From positions 1,426,001-1,490,000 of the forward strand of contig NZ_CP180355.1 in NCBI RefSeq assembly GCF_048007035.1: a stretch of 64,000 nt of DNA, given 5' to 3'. A model generated the notes under the pieces. The model saw only the letters and a program-made list of their open reading frames with translations. It ran no database searches and was not told where the DNA came from. The position numbers and the translations under genes were made by a program. The DNA is from Imperialibacter sp963977595 (lineage in GTDB: Bacteria; Bacteroidota; Bacteroidia; Cytophagales; Cyclobacteriaceae). The number at the start of each line of letters is the position of its first letter. The stretch's first letter is position 1. Positions 25,985 through 35,276 of the stretch are shown piece after piece.

Positions 25985-26868
25985 GCGGAGGTCTTTTCCT
26001 TTTTCAACGGTTTTTCGGCCTCAGCAGCTGCCGCTTTATTTGCTTCAGAAAGCAGCTCCTCGTCTTCATTCTCTGACAGGTAGTCGTTGATTTTCTTCCG
26101 GATGTCTTGAGGTGCCAGGTTGTAAAACACTCGTCCGTTCCTCACCACCGAAAGCTGCCCTGTTTCTTCCGAAACCACCAGAATCAAAGTGTCCGTTTGC
26201 TCCGACATTCCAATTGCCGCCCGGTGCCTCAACCCAAATTGGGCCGGTAAATTATCTCTTTCGGTCACAGGCAAAATACACCTGGCAGCCACTATCTTCC
26301 CCTCGTAAACTATTACAGCGCCATCGTGCAGCGGACTATATTTGTTGAATATAGAGAGAAGCAGCCTTTTGGAGAGAATAGCGTCCATTCTGTCGCCAGA
26401 TTCTGCGTAAAACTTGAGTTCGGTGTTCTTAGAAACCACCATAAGGGCTCCGGTGTTTGATCCGCCAAGGCTTTTCATTCCCTCTACTAAAGGAGTCACA
26501 TCAAATTTATTACTGGCAGATGAACTACGCCAAAAGACACCAAACGATTTGAAAAAACTTTCCTTGTCAAATGCGGTGGTTCGCCCGATAATGAGCAGGA
26601 ACTTCCTGATTTCCTGCTGAAACAAGATAATGACCGCCAGCACACCCACTCCCATGAACTGTCCGAGAATAATCGACAAAAGTTCCATCTCGGCGGCCCT
26701 CACCACCAGATAAACCAGGTAGAGAAACAGGAAGCCTAGAAACACCCGAATGGCTACGCTCCCCCTCATGAGCTTGTACACATGGTACAGGAGCACGCTC
26801 ACAAAGCCTATGTCGATGACATCAACCCATCCAATTTCTAAAAACCCAATTTTGAACGCTAGTATCAA
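25981..26868 (-). CDS. cdaA: Diadenylate cyclase CdaA
   Basis: 295 aa c-di-AMP synthase. Three N-terminal membrane helices (about residues 15-90) precede the DAC domain with DGA (residues 182-184) and RHR (214-216), both catalytic. The C-terminal tail is a charged Ala/Glu/Lys stretch. The start is TTG at 26868, overlapping the folP stop as TTGA; the first in-frame ATG would delete the first helix. The folP-cdaA pairing is common in Bacteroidota and supports the call. Confidence 0.93.
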   Translation of the reverse strand: MILAFKIGFLEIGWVDVIDIGFVSVLLYHVYKLMRGSVAIRVFLGFLFLYLVYLVVRAAEMELLSIILGQFMGVGVLAVIILFQQEIRKFLLIIGRTTAFDKESFFKSFGVFWRSSSASNKFDVTPLVEGMKSLGGSNTGALMVVSKNTELKFYAESGDRMDAILSKRLLLSIFNKYSPLHDGAVIVYEGKIVAARCILPVTERDNLPAQFGLRHRAAIGMSEQTDTLILVVSEETGQLSVVRNGRVFYNLAPQDIRKKINDYLSENEDEELLSEANKAAAAEAEKPLKKEKTSA

Positions 26869-27722
26869 GTATATACCCTCCTGTATAATTCTATGGCCTC
26901 AATAGCCTCTTTTGTATCATGTACCCTCAGAATATTCGCCCCATTCTCTAACGCAATCATATGCAAAGCTGTTGTGCCATTAAGCGCTTCTTCCGCATTT
27001 ATTTCAAGTGTTTTATAAATCATCGACTTCCTCGATAACCCCACCATAACCGGAGCACCCAATGCTTTAAGAAATGACATCTTTGCTAGTAACTCAAAAC
27101 CTACCGTAGGCCCTTTTGCAAACCCAAAACCAGGGTCAATGATAATGTCCTTCACCCCATTCGAACGCAAAGAGTTAAGCTTGCTACTAAAGTAGTCACA
27201 AACTTCCTGTAAAACATCCTCATAATCCGACATCTGCTTCATCGTCTGCGGTATACCCTTCATGTGCATGAGAATGTAAGGAACATTCCGCTCCGCTACT
27301 AATGAAAACATTTCAGCATCCAGTTCTCCTCCTGAAATATCATTAATCATTTGAGCACCGGCATCAAGAGCCGCTTTGGCAACTGCCGCCCTGAAGGTAT
27401 CCACTGATAGAATAGCTTGAGGAAACTGTCGGATGACTGTGGCAACTACATGGCCAACCCGCCGCTGCTCCTCTTCTTCACTAATATGATCAGCGTCAGG
27501 GCGGGAGGAATAACCGCCTATATCAAGAAAAGTCGCTCCATTGGTTAAATGCCTTTCGGCAAGCGCCAGTATGTCACTGTCGCTCTTCAATCGCCCTCCA
27601 TCATAAAACGAGTCGGGAGTGAAGTTAACAATGCCCATCACACATGGAGATTCCAGCGATATGATTTGTCCCCGAACTTCGATACTCCTTTTAGCATCAA
27701 AGGGTTTATGAATTGAAAGCAA
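26865..27722 (-). CDS. folP: Dihydropteroate synthase
   Basis: 285 aa folate-pathway enzyme joining pABA to the pterin diphosphate. Motifs MGIVNFTPDSFYDGG, DIGGYSSRP, DPGFGFAK, GLSRKSM and LRVHD are all canonical. The only plausible start is TTG at 27722, as the next in-frame ATG lies in the first catalytic motif. The start codon is just 22 nt from the start of the divergent DUF1599 gene. Confidence 0.95.
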   Translation of the reverse strand: MLSIHKPFDAKRSIEVRGQIISLESPCVMGIVNFTPDSFYDGGRLKSDSDILALAERHLTNGATFLDIGGYSSRPDADHISEEEEQRRVGHVVATVIRQFPQAILSVDTFRAAVAKAALDAGAQMINDISGGELDAEMFSLVAERNVPYILMHMKGIPQTMKQMSDYEDVLQEVCDYFSSKLNSLRSNGVKDIIIDPGFGFAKGPTVGFELLAKMSFLKALGAPVMVGLSRKSMIYKTLEINAEEALNGTTALHMIALENGANILRVHDTKEAIEAIELYRRVYT

Positions 27723-27744
27723 TTTCGTTATTTTTAGCGCCCTG

Positions 27745-28317
27745 TTGGAACAATTAAGATATACTCCTTTGGAAGAAAAAACTGTAGGCGAATATACTCA
27801 AGTAATAAAGGCTTGTAAAGAATTATTTGAAAAGAAGACCCGTGATTATGGCACCGCCTGGCGCATTTTGCGGCTTTCTTCCCTCACCGATCAAATATTC
27901 ATCAAAGCGCAAAGAATCCGCTCTATTCAGGAAAAGGGAACGCAAAAAGTGGAAGATAATATCAGTGGAGAGTTTATTGGCATCATCAACTATTGCATCA
28001 TCGCTATGATTCAAATGGAGCTGGCCGAAAACCCAGCGCTCGAACTACCGTATGAAGCGTTGGAACCTCACTATGATAAAATTGCCAGGGAGACAATGGA
28101 ATTGCTCCTTAACAAAAATCATGATTATGGTGAGGCCTGGCGGGAAATGAGGGTAAGCTCAATGACTGACATTATTTTAATGAAGTTATTGAGAGTAAAA
28201 CAAATAGAAGACAACAAAGGAAAAACACTGGTGTCAGAAGGTATAAAAGCCAACTATCAGGACATGATCAATTACGCAGTGTTTTGTTTGATAAAACTAA
28301 ACTATCTCAGCAAATGA
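27745..28317 (+). CDS. DUF1599 domain protein
   Basis: 190 aa Bacteroidota protein with two copies of the DUF1599 (nucleotide-modification-associated) motif: KKTRDYGTAWRILRLSSLTD near residue 30 and NKNHDYGEAWREMRVSSMTD near residue 125. Function unknown. No ATG is available; TTG at 27745 or TTG at 27769 must be used, and the second leaves more room for a promoter. It is coupled to the DoxX-like gene by an ATGA overlap. Confidence 0.85.
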   Translation: MEQLRYTPLEEKTVGEYTQVIKACKELFEKKTRDYGTAWRILRLSSLTDQIFIKAQRIRSIQEKGTQKVEDNISGEFIGIINYCIIAMIQMELAENPALELPYEALEPHYDKIARETMELLLNKNHDYGEAWREMRVSSMTDIILMKLLRVKQIEDNKGKTLVSEGIKANYQDMINYAVFCLIKLNYLSK

Positions 28318-29408
28318 AGTGGCTATTACAAGTATCAAGATTTTTCGTCGGTGGTCTCTTTATTTTTTCTGGTGCCATCAAAATCAACGACCCTGTAGGT
28401 ACTGCCATCAAGCTTGAGGAGTACTTCGAGGTTTTCGCTTCCGACATTGCCTCATTCTTCGAAATATTCGTTCCTCTTGCTTTACCATTGGCGGTGTTTC
28501 TTTGTGTGCTGGAAGTGGTACTGGGAATCGCCGTCCTTCTTAATTACCGGGTAAAAATCACCTACTGGCTGCTGCTTATCATCATTGTGTTCTTTACATT
28601 TCTCACCTTCTACTCAGCTTATTTTGACAAAGTGACTGACTGTGGCTGCTTTGGCGACGCCATCAAACTTACTCCGTGGGAGTCATTCATAAAAGATATC
28701 ATACTCACCATTTTCATAGCTTTCTTATTCCTCAAAAGAGGCCTTGTAGCCAGCGAGTCTGAGGAAAGTCGCACCAAAGATATTATCATTGGAGGCGCAA
28801 CAGCTCTATCGCTTTTCATTGGCATATACGCCATCCGTCACCTTCCTTTCATCGATTTCAGAGCATACAAAGTAGGTAACAACCTGCCCGAGCTTATGGA
28901 GCCGTCAGGCGAACTGAAGTATGAATACGTGATGGAAAAGGATGGCAAAGAGTACCGGATGGAGCAGTACCCCACCGATAAGTCGTACACCTTCAAGGAA
29001 ATGGTCATCCTTAACCCCGAAGTGCAACCGAAAATCACAGACTATGCAGTGTGGAACGATGAAGGCGACTTTACGCAGGAAACATTTACTGGGAATAAGC
29101 TGTTTGTGATCACCTACAACGTGGAAAAGGTCAATAAAGAACACTTTTCTGAGATCAACACACTTATCAGTCAGCTCAGTGGACAAGTAGACACCTGGGC
29201 ACTGACAGCGTCAGATCCCACAAGCTTCGAAGCCTTTAGGCACGAAGTGCAACTGGCAGTTCCTTACTACTATTCCGACGCCACAGTTCTGAAAACAATC
29301 ATCAGGTCTAATCCAGGGCTTCTGCTCGTAAAAGACGGCTTGGTGAAGGGCAAGTGGCATTTCAACGATGTGCCAACTGCATACGATGTCCAAAGTCTTC
29401 TTCGATAA
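28314..29408 (+). CDS. BT_3928 family DoxX-like membrane protein
   Basis: 364 aa. The N-terminal ~150 residues have four or five membrane helices of the DoxX/MauE type (FFVGGLFIFSGAIKINDPVG, with CGCFGDAIKL, a conserved Cys pair). The C-terminal part is soluble and thioredoxin-like (LFVITYNVEKVNKEHFSEIN) but lacks a CXXC. The ATG at 28314 overlaps the DUF1599 stop. The order DUF1599-BT_3928-aroK next to folP recurs in this phylum. Possible role in redox or quinone-linked chemistry; not established. Confidence 0.82.
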   Translation: MKWLLQVSRFFVGGLFIFSGAIKINDPVGTAIKLEEYFEVFASDIASFFEIFVPLALPLAVFLCVLEVVLGIAVLLNYRVKITYWLLLIIIVFFTFLTFYSAYFDKVTDCGCFGDAIKLTPWESFIKDIILTIFIAFLFLKRGLVASESEESRTKDIIIGGATALSLFIGIYAIRHLPFIDFRAYKVGNNLPELMEPSGELKYEYVMEKDGKEYRMEQYPTDKSYTFKEMVILNPEVQPKITDYAVWNDEGDFTQETFTGNKLFVITYNVEKVNKEHFSEINTLISQLSGQVDTWALTASDPTSFEAFRHEVQLAVPYYYSDATVLKTIIRSNPGLLLVKDGLVKGKWHFNDVPTAYDVQSLLR

Positions 29409-29933
29409 ATGTTGGCTGACGGAAAACCTATTTTCTTGATTGGTTTGCCTGGGTCAGGAAAAACCACTGTCGGGAAACTTTTGAGCACTCAACTCGGCAT
29501 TCCATTCATCGACCTCGATGACATAATAGTTCAAAGGGAGGGCAGAGCCATCAGCGAAGTATTTGAAAAAGAAGGCGAAGACTATTTCAGAAAAGTGGAG
29601 GCTGCTTGCCTTGCCTCTCTTATTGAATCAAAGGATATTAAGGTTGTAGCCACTGGTGGAGGCACTCCCTGTTTTTTCGATAATCTCGAAAAAATGAACA
29701 GAGATGGAGTCACGTGTTATCTGGAAACATCCTGGAAGGAACTCGCTGCCAGGGTAGCTCCCGGGGAAAGCATAAGGCCATTGTTCAAAGGATTGGCCGG
29801 GTCTGAAGTAATGACCCAGCTTCAGGAGCGCTTTTCATGGCGACTTCCGTTCTATCAAAAAGCCCAAATCATCATCTCAACCGAGAACAAATTAGCATCA
29901 GATGTAGCTACAGAGCTCCTTGCCCGGCTTTAG
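29409..29933 (+). CDS. aroK: Shikimate kinase
   Basis: 174 aa cytosolic enzyme phosphorylating shikimate in the chorismate pathway. P-loop LIGLPGSGKTTVGK, shikimate-binding DLDD and EKEGEDYFRKVE, ATGGGTPCF (Gly-rich motif), and the lid Arg in GESIRPLFKG are present. The ATG abuts the upstream stop with no gap. Its stop overlaps the convergent FadL-like gene by 4 nt. Confidence 0.95.
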   Translation: MLADGKPIFLIGLPGSGKTTVGKLLSTQLGIPFIDLDDIIVQREGRAISEVFEKEGEDYFRKVEAACLASLIESKDIKVVATGGGTPCFFDNLEKMNRDGVTCYLETSWKELAARVAPGESIRPLFKGLAGSEVMTQLQERFSWRLPFYQKAQIIISTENKLASDVATELLARL

Positions 29934-31456
29934 AATGTAAAACCAAAAGTAATCAGACCTGAGGTCGTTCTGTTTTTGATGCTAACCTCCGGGCTTACAT
30001 TGTTAGCCAATATATATGGTGAGTAATTCTGATTCGAAAAAGTATTGATGATGCCAAGGTCAACATAGAAGTTGCTTAATCTGATACCGGCGCCAGCCGT
30101 AACTGACTGCTTGTTCCCGGTAGAAGAATCAGAACTGGCGTAAGGATTGCCATACAGCACATAACCGGCTCTCAATCTGAATATATCCAACCTTGCCTCA
30201 GCCCCAATACGGTAGTTCAGAGTCGACTTATAAAGATTCTCTATCGTTCTATTGTCAGCATTAGCCGAAAAATCACTCGACCTTAGCCTGGCTCCGGAGT
30301 AATTAACCAGCTCCACATCGGCAGAAACAAACCCATTCTTTCCAGCAAATACTGAAACACCAGCTGATAGCCGACCTGGCGTAGTCATTTGGTAGCTCGA
30401 CTCCAACAGGTCTCCATCGGAGGTCAATACATTAAGAACCGTATCTTCCGGCTCATAATAGAAATTGTTGTAGTTGGTAGTGAGCGAATACGTGCTTATC
30501 TCGTTCAAATCATAGATCGTCGGGGTAGTATACGAAACCCCAAACCTGACCAGGTCCAGTGGCCGGTAGATGAAACCAAAAGTCGCATTCACACCAGTTC
30601 CTGTTATCTCAAGACTTTCGTCAGCCGAAATGCTGTTGATGGTCGGGTCATCCGCATCATTAGCGAAGTCGTAGAAACTATTCTCTGTATAACGTTTAGT
30701 ATTCTTATACCTTAACCCCACAATCCCTAAACCAGCTCCAAAGTAAATTTTGTCGTCGTAGTTACCACCGTAAGAAAAGCTCCACTGGTTTTGGCCGCCT
30801 ACGGTTTTAACGGTTTCGCTCTGACGAGGGTATCCTAACACAAACGAATCATAAGTTCCTTCCTGGCCTGCCACAGGATTGATCAGATAATTGTAGTAAG
30901 CAAGGCTTAGCAACCCTCTGTTGTCGATGCTGTTTAAAGGTATGCCGTTCGATTGCTCAAGAAAATAGTCAATTATCGAGCTATTATCGTTGTAGCCCTC
31001 ATATGTGAATTCATTGTAAAAATCATTCACTCGCTGATAGTTAATAGCAAACGTTCCTCCCTTGAACTTGTCCTGAACAACGTCCCCTTTCGAGAAATTA
31101 AAGGCTACACCTAACGTGCTCAAATTGAACTTATTGAGATATCCGCTATTTTTTTCGTCAGCAAACGTGGCGTCCGAAGTATTAAAATTTAATGAGGGTG
31201 TAACAGCAAACACAGACCTGTTAAAGTATCCAAGACCTGCCGGGTTACTTGCAGCAGTCGTGATATCTCCCCCAAGAGAAGTATTGGCTCCCCCTAATCC
31301 CTGCATCCTGGCCGAACCGGTTGTAGATGAAATACTGCTGAATCTTAACGCATCAGTGTAATAACCAAACGACCCACTTTCAACCTGCGCACTTAGTTTT
31401 CCAACAGAGCATACCATTAGCATGCCTACGACGGTAAGCTTAGTCAACTTCTTCAT
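29930..31456 (-). CDS. OmpP1/FadL-like outer membrane protein
   Basis: 508 aa with a signal peptide (to about residue 23). SSTTGSARMQGLGGANTSLGG and AASNPAGLGYF near the N-terminus are hallmarks of the FadL/OMPP1 hydrophobic-compound porins; the remainder has alternating beta strands ending in Phe (GLITFGFTF), typical for outer-membrane insertion. It may import lipids or other hydrophobic substrates. It lies 26 nt after the low-complexity gene, probably in one operon. Confidence 0.85.
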   Translation of the reverse strand: MKKLTKLTVVGMLMVCSVGKLSAQVESGSFGYYTDALRFSSISSTTGSARMQGLGGANTSLGGDITTAASNPAGLGYFNRSVFAVTPSLNFNTSDATFADEKNSGYLNKFNLSTLGVAFNFSKGDVVQDKFKGGTFAINYQRVNDFYNEFTYEGYNDNSSIIDYFLEQSNGIPLNSIDNRGLLSLAYYNYLINPVAGQEGTYDSFVLGYPRQSETVKTVGGQNQWSFSYGGNYDDKIYFGAGLGIVGLRYKNTKRYTENSFYDFANDADDPTINSISADESLEITGTGVNATFGFIYRPLDLVRFGVSYTTPTIYDLNEISTYSLTTNYNNFYYEPEDTVLNVLTSDGDLLESSYQMTTPGRLSAGVSVFAGKNGFVSADVELVNYSGARLRSSDFSANADNRTIENLYKSTLNYRIGAEARLDIFRLRAGYVLYGNPYASSDSSTGNKQSVTAGAGIRLSNFYVDLGIINTFSNQNYSPYILANNVSPEVSIKNRTTSGLITFGFTF

Positions 31457-31482
31457 TTTAGTCTGGTATTTATGAATAAAAC

Positions 31483-33111
31483 TTAATTACCACGGCCACT
31501 TCTCGTTCCCCCCGAGGAGGATCCTGATGACCTGCTTCCACCGGAGCTGCTTCCAGAAGATCGGCTAGGTGCCGAAAACCCACCGCTGCTACCAGAACTT
31601 CTGCTAGGAGCAGAAAAGGTGTTAGACCCACCACTACTTCTGCTGGGAGCCGGAGCAGACCAGCCAGAATTACTTCTGCTGCCACCGCTCGAGCCGCTGC
31701 TTCTGTTATAAGAAGGGCTTGAGTAAGAGTTATTGCTTCGCCCACTATTAGAGGGTGCGGAATATGATGGACTGGAATAGCCACTGCTATTGGATCTTGT
31801 TCTGTACGAATTGTTATTAGGAACTACCTGTCTGTTCATCTGCCCAGATGACGACCTGGAGTTGCTGGGCACCACTCCCCTGAATTCGTTGGTCGAACTA
31901 TTGTTCGTCCTTCCAGAAGATGCTGGGGCCAAACTTCTTGAACTATTGGAGTTAGTAGTCGTTCCTGTAGCAGAAGAACCTCTGCTTGCGTTGGCATTTT
32001 GAGAAGTCCTGTCAGCTGCCGTATAAGAACTCCTTGATCTTACGCCCGACTCATATGTGGTTCTGCCTGAATTCCTGTTGGTCACAGCAGAGGTGTTCCT
32101 GTCGCTAGTGCCTACTCCTGAGGTGTAGCCAGCCCTGGATCTTTGAAAATATTCGTTTTGAGTGCCTGAGTAGTCTCTTGAGCTTGTCGAACTCGAGACA
32201 GTTCTTCCTCTCGATGCCGTGGAACCGCTTCTGTCAGTCGACCCAGTCACATTTTGCACATTGGCATTTCTGTATCTGCTAGACCCGGCCGTGTTTGCAT
32301 AACTGCCACCACCAACGGCACTTCTATTCACTCTTCCACCCCTTACTACATTTTTCGCATATACTCCTTTGCCACCGCCTGAATAGTAGCCATCGTAGAA
32401 TCCGTGATAATAGCCGTTTCCATATCCGTAGTAGCTATAAGGTCTGTTCCAACCCCAGCCACCGTATCTACCCCAGCCACCGCCGTAGTATCCACCCCAG
32501 CTATAGCCCCATGGGTCATAAAATCCGTAAGGGTAGCCATAACCATAACCCATTCCGCCCCAACCCCAGCTATAACCTATTGAAAAGCCGATGTAGGGAT
32601 TCCAGTAAGGGCTGTTCCACGAGCTAAAATAGTAATTATTGTATGGCATCCAGGAGTTCCAATTGTTGCCGTAACCACCAGTATATATATTAACTGTGCT
32701 GGCTCCGGATGTGGTGTAGCCATTGGAGTTATAACCATCCACATAGTAGTCTTCGCTGCTATAATTCTGATTCTCCTGATTATCGAGAGCAGCCTGCTCA
32801 TCAAGCTGAGCCTGCACGTTTTCCTGCGAAGCACTCTTATACTTAGCTATGTACTCAGGGTTGACTGTCTTTGCAGAATAAGTTGGGTTGTAAGTGTTGT
32901 TGCTATACGACTCATAAGTTGCCTGAGACTCGGTCACTGGTTGCCCTTCGTCGTTGGTGGCATACTTGATTTTTACCCTGTCATTTTTTGAAAAGTAGAG
33001 ATCGTCCACTTCTTTAGTTGACTGAGATATAGCCGCAAAAGGCACCAATGCAATCAATGCCCCTAAGCTTAGAGCTGTCTTTAACGCTGCGAACTTCGTG
33101 TACCTTTTCAT
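31483..33111 (-). CDS. Exported low-complexity Tyr/Gly- and Ser-rich protein
   Basis: 542 aa from the ATG at 33111 (an in-frame ATG at 33153 precedes the signal peptide by 14 residues). Signal peptide to about residue 31 (AAIS). Residues ~35-125 are fairly ordinary (DLYFSKNDRVKIKYATND); residues ~140-260 are extremely rich in Tyr, Gly, Trp (YGYGYPYGFYDPWGYSWGG); the remaining half is a Ser/Asn/Arg/Gly-rich low-complexity tail. I recognise no family. The composition suggests a disordered surface, adhesive or matrix protein. The bias explains why several false open frames occur on both strands here. Confidence 0.78.
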   Translation of the reverse strand: MKRYTKFAALKTALSLGALIALVPFAAISQSTKEVDDLYFSKNDRVKIKYATNDEGQPVTESQATYESYSNNTYNPTYSAKTVNPEYIAKYKSASQENVQAQLDEQAALDNQENQNYSSEDYYVDGYNSNGYTTSGASTVNIYTGGYGNNWNSWMPYNNYYFSSWNSPYWNPYIGFSIGYSWGWGGMGYGYGYPYGFYDPWGYSWGGYYGGGWGRYGGWGWNRPYSYYGYGNGYYHGFYDGYYSGGGKGVYAKNVVRGGRVNRSAVGGGSYANTAGSSRYRNANVQNVTGSTDRSGSTASRGRTVSSSTSSRDYSGTQNEYFQRSRAGYTSGVGTSDRNTSAVTNRNSGRTTYESGVRSRSSYTAADRTSQNANASRGSSATGTTTNSNSSRSLAPASSGRTNNSSTNEFRGVVPSNSRSSSGQMNRQVVPNNNSYRTRSNSSGYSSPSYSAPSNSGRSNNSYSSPSYNRSSGSSGGSRSNSGWSAPAPSRSSGGSNTFSAPSRSSGSSGGFSAPSRSSGSSSGGSRSSGSSSGGTRSGRGN

Positions 33112-33195
33112 AGCTTTATATTTTTTTGACTCCCTATAATTTAATGACAACAAAACAACGTAAAGAGTTTCCCTTCCCGTTTCCTTTCATTCACG

Positions 33196-33203
33196 TATAT
33201 TTG
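33196..33203 (+). promoter_or_regulatory. Possible -7 box of proS
   Basis: TATATTTG matches TAnnTTTG perfectly, 54 nt before the proS ATG. No TTG is present 19-21 nt upstream, so only half of the promoter is visible. Confidence 0.35.
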
Positions 33204-33257
33204 CCGTCAATGGTATTTACAATTTAAGCAATATCTGTACCAAAATTTAATTTTTCG

Positions 33258-34736
33258 ATGAGTAAAGGATTACCTAAAAGGAGCGAGGACTATTCACTGT
33301 GGTATAACGAGCTGGTAAAGAAGGCTGATTTGGCCGAAAATTCGCCAGTTAGGGGATGTATGGTAATTAAACCCTATGGCTACGCTATCTGGGAAAAAAT
33401 GCAACAGGAGCTTGATCGCATGTTCAAGGAAACGGGGCATTCTAACGCCTACTTCCCACTTTTCATACCAAAATCATATTTAAGTAAAGAGGCAGCACAC
33501 GTAGAAGGATTCGCAAAAGAGTGCGCCGTGGTTACTCATTACCGACTCAAGAACGATGAAAACGGAGGTGGTATTATTGTAGACCCAGAGGCTAAGTTAG
33601 AAGAAGAATTAATTGTGAGGCCAACATCCGAAACGGTGATTTGGAGCACTTACAAAAACTGGATACAATCCTATAGAGACCTTCCTTTACTCATCAATCA
33701 ATGGGCCAATGTGGTGCGCTGGGAAATGCGCACGAGGCTATTTCTTCGCACGGCCGAGTTTCTCTGGCAGGAAGGTCACACTGCCCATGCCACCAAAACA
33801 GAAGCCGTAGAAGAAACAGTGCGTATGCTCGATGTATATGCAGAGTTTGCAGAAACGTTCATGGCGCTGCCCGTAATAAAAGGCGTAAAGACTGAAAACG
33901 AAAGATTTGCCGGAGCTGAAGACACCTATTGCATTGAAGCGCTCATGCAAGATGGGAAAGCGCTTCAGGCAGGCACTTCACATTTTCTTGGGCAGAACTT
34001 TGCCAAGGCATTCGACGTCAAGTTTCAGTCGAAGGAAGGTGGCCTTGAGTATGTCTGGGGCACCAGTTGGGGCGTAAGTACCAGACTAATGGGAGCTCTC
34101 ATCATGGCTCACTCCGACGACAACGGCTTGGTACTTCCGCCAAATCTTGCTCCGAACAAGGTCGTTATCGTTCCTATTTACCGCTCAGATGACGAGAAGG
34201 AAAAGATCAATGAGGTAACTAAGGAAATGATCACTAAACTTCGCAAAGCGGGTATTTCCGTAAAATACGACGATCGTGATACGCACAAACCAGGCTGGAA
34301 ATTTGCTGAGTATGAGCTAAAAGGCGTGCCGGTTCGCATCGCTATCGGCCCCAAAGACCTGGAAAACGGAACGGTTGAGGTAGCAAGAAGAGACACCCTG
34401 GAGAAGTCAGTCATTCCGTTGAATGACGAGTTTACAGCTACGATAAGTCAGCTGCTTGACGATATGCAGGTCAATATCTATAAGAAGGCCCATGACTTCA
34501 GAGCAGGAATGATTACGAAAGTAGAATCCTACGAAGAGTTTAAAAGCGTTCTGGACGAAAAGGGGGGATTTGTATTAGCCCACTGGGATGGCACCCCGGA
34601 AACGGAAGAAAAAGTGAAGGACGAGACAAAAGCCACTATTAGATGTATTCCTCTTGATGGAGAAGAAGAGGTGGGAAAATGTATGGTAACAGGAAAGCCA
34701 TCAAAGCAAAGAGTAATTTTCGCCAGAGCTTACTAA
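33258..34736 (+). CDS. proS: Prolyl-tRNA synthetase, eukaryote/archaeal-like type
   Basis: 492 aa class II synthetase charging tRNA-Pro. Motif 2 and 3 regions (RPTSETVIWSTYKNWIQSYR, and GTSWGVSTRLMGALIMAHSD) are present. It lacks the bacterial-type insertion domain and ends with a C-terminal tyrosine (VIFARAY), features of the archaeal/eukaryote-like form usual in Bacteroidota. Divergent from the low-complexity gene. Confidence 0.95.
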   Translation: MSKGLPKRSEDYSLWYNELVKKADLAENSPVRGCMVIKPYGYAIWEKMQQELDRMFKETGHSNAYFPLFIPKSYLSKEAAHVEGFAKECAVVTHYRLKNDENGGGIIVDPEAKLEEELIVRPTSETVIWSTYKNWIQSYRDLPLLINQWANVVRWEMRTRLFLRTAEFLWQEGHTAHATKTEAVEETVRMLDVYAEFAETFMALPVIKGVKTENERFAGAEDTYCIEALMQDGKALQAGTSHFLGQNFAKAFDVKFQSKEGGLEYVWGTSWGVSTRLMGALIMAHSDDNGLVLPPNLAPNKVVIVPIYRSDDEKEKINEVTKEMITKLRKAGISVKYDDRDTHKPGWKFAEYELKGVPVRIAIGPKDLENGTVEVARRDTLEKSVIPLNDEFTATISQLLDDMQVNIYKKAHDFRAGMITKVESYEEFKSVLDEKGGFVLAHWDGTPETEEKVKDETKATIRCIPLDGEEEVGKCMVTGKPSKQRVIFARAY

Positions 34737-34796
34737 GCGAACATTTCTCAAGGTAAGCTCGAAGTTAATTTCTAAATTTCAGGAACTTAAACAATT

Positions 34797-35270
34797 ATGG
34801 CAGAGTGGTTCATTGTTATCGGGCTTGTGGTTTTCGGGCTGGCACTCATCGTCATCGAAGTGGTGTTTATTCCGGGAACCACTATTGTTGGCATACTTGG
34901 ATGTATATTTGGTATTGCCGCTCTCTACCTCAGTTTCGAGTACTTCGGAAATACCATTGGTGCAATTACATCCATCGTCTCATTGATTGCTGGGATATCA
35001 GTGGTAGTGATTAGCTTAAAGAGTGGAGTTTGGGAGAAATTTTCACTCAAATCAACCATGGAGGGGAAAGTAAACGGAGAAATCGTCATAACGGCAAAAG
35101 TTGGCGATGTTGGCAAAGCCATCTCGACCCTAAAGCCAATTGGTAATGGCCTGTTTGATGAGAAAATATTGGAAGTTCGAAGCAGCGGCGACTATATACC
35201 AGCCGATGCCAAAATACAGATTTCGAAAATTGTCGATAGTAAAATATTCGTTGAATCAATCTTAAATTAA
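34797..35270 (+). CDS. Short NfeD-family membrane protein
   Basis: 157 aa. Two or three membrane helices in residues 1-75 (VVFIPGTTIVGILGCIFGIA is the family-like block) and a C-terminal OB-fold domain (VGDVGKAISTLKPIGNGLF). The N-terminal protease domain of long NfeD proteins is absent, so it is the short form that partners flotillin-like proteins. Six nt separate it from floA. Confidence 0.9.
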   Translation: MAEWFIVIGLVVFGLALIVIEVVFIPGTTIVGILGCIFGIAALYLSFEYFGNTIGAITSIVSLIAGISVVVISLKSGVWEKFSLKSTMEGKVNGEIVITAKVGDVGKAISTLKPIGNGLFDEKILEVRSSGDYIPADAKIQISKIVDSKIFVESILN

Positions 35271-35276
35271 TCAATA

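Noticed and set aside
31470..32834. Long alternative frames with repetitive Ala, Val or His-rich products over the low-complexity gene
   Set aside because: They are shadows caused by codon repetition in the Tyr/Gly/Ser-rich protein on the minus strand.
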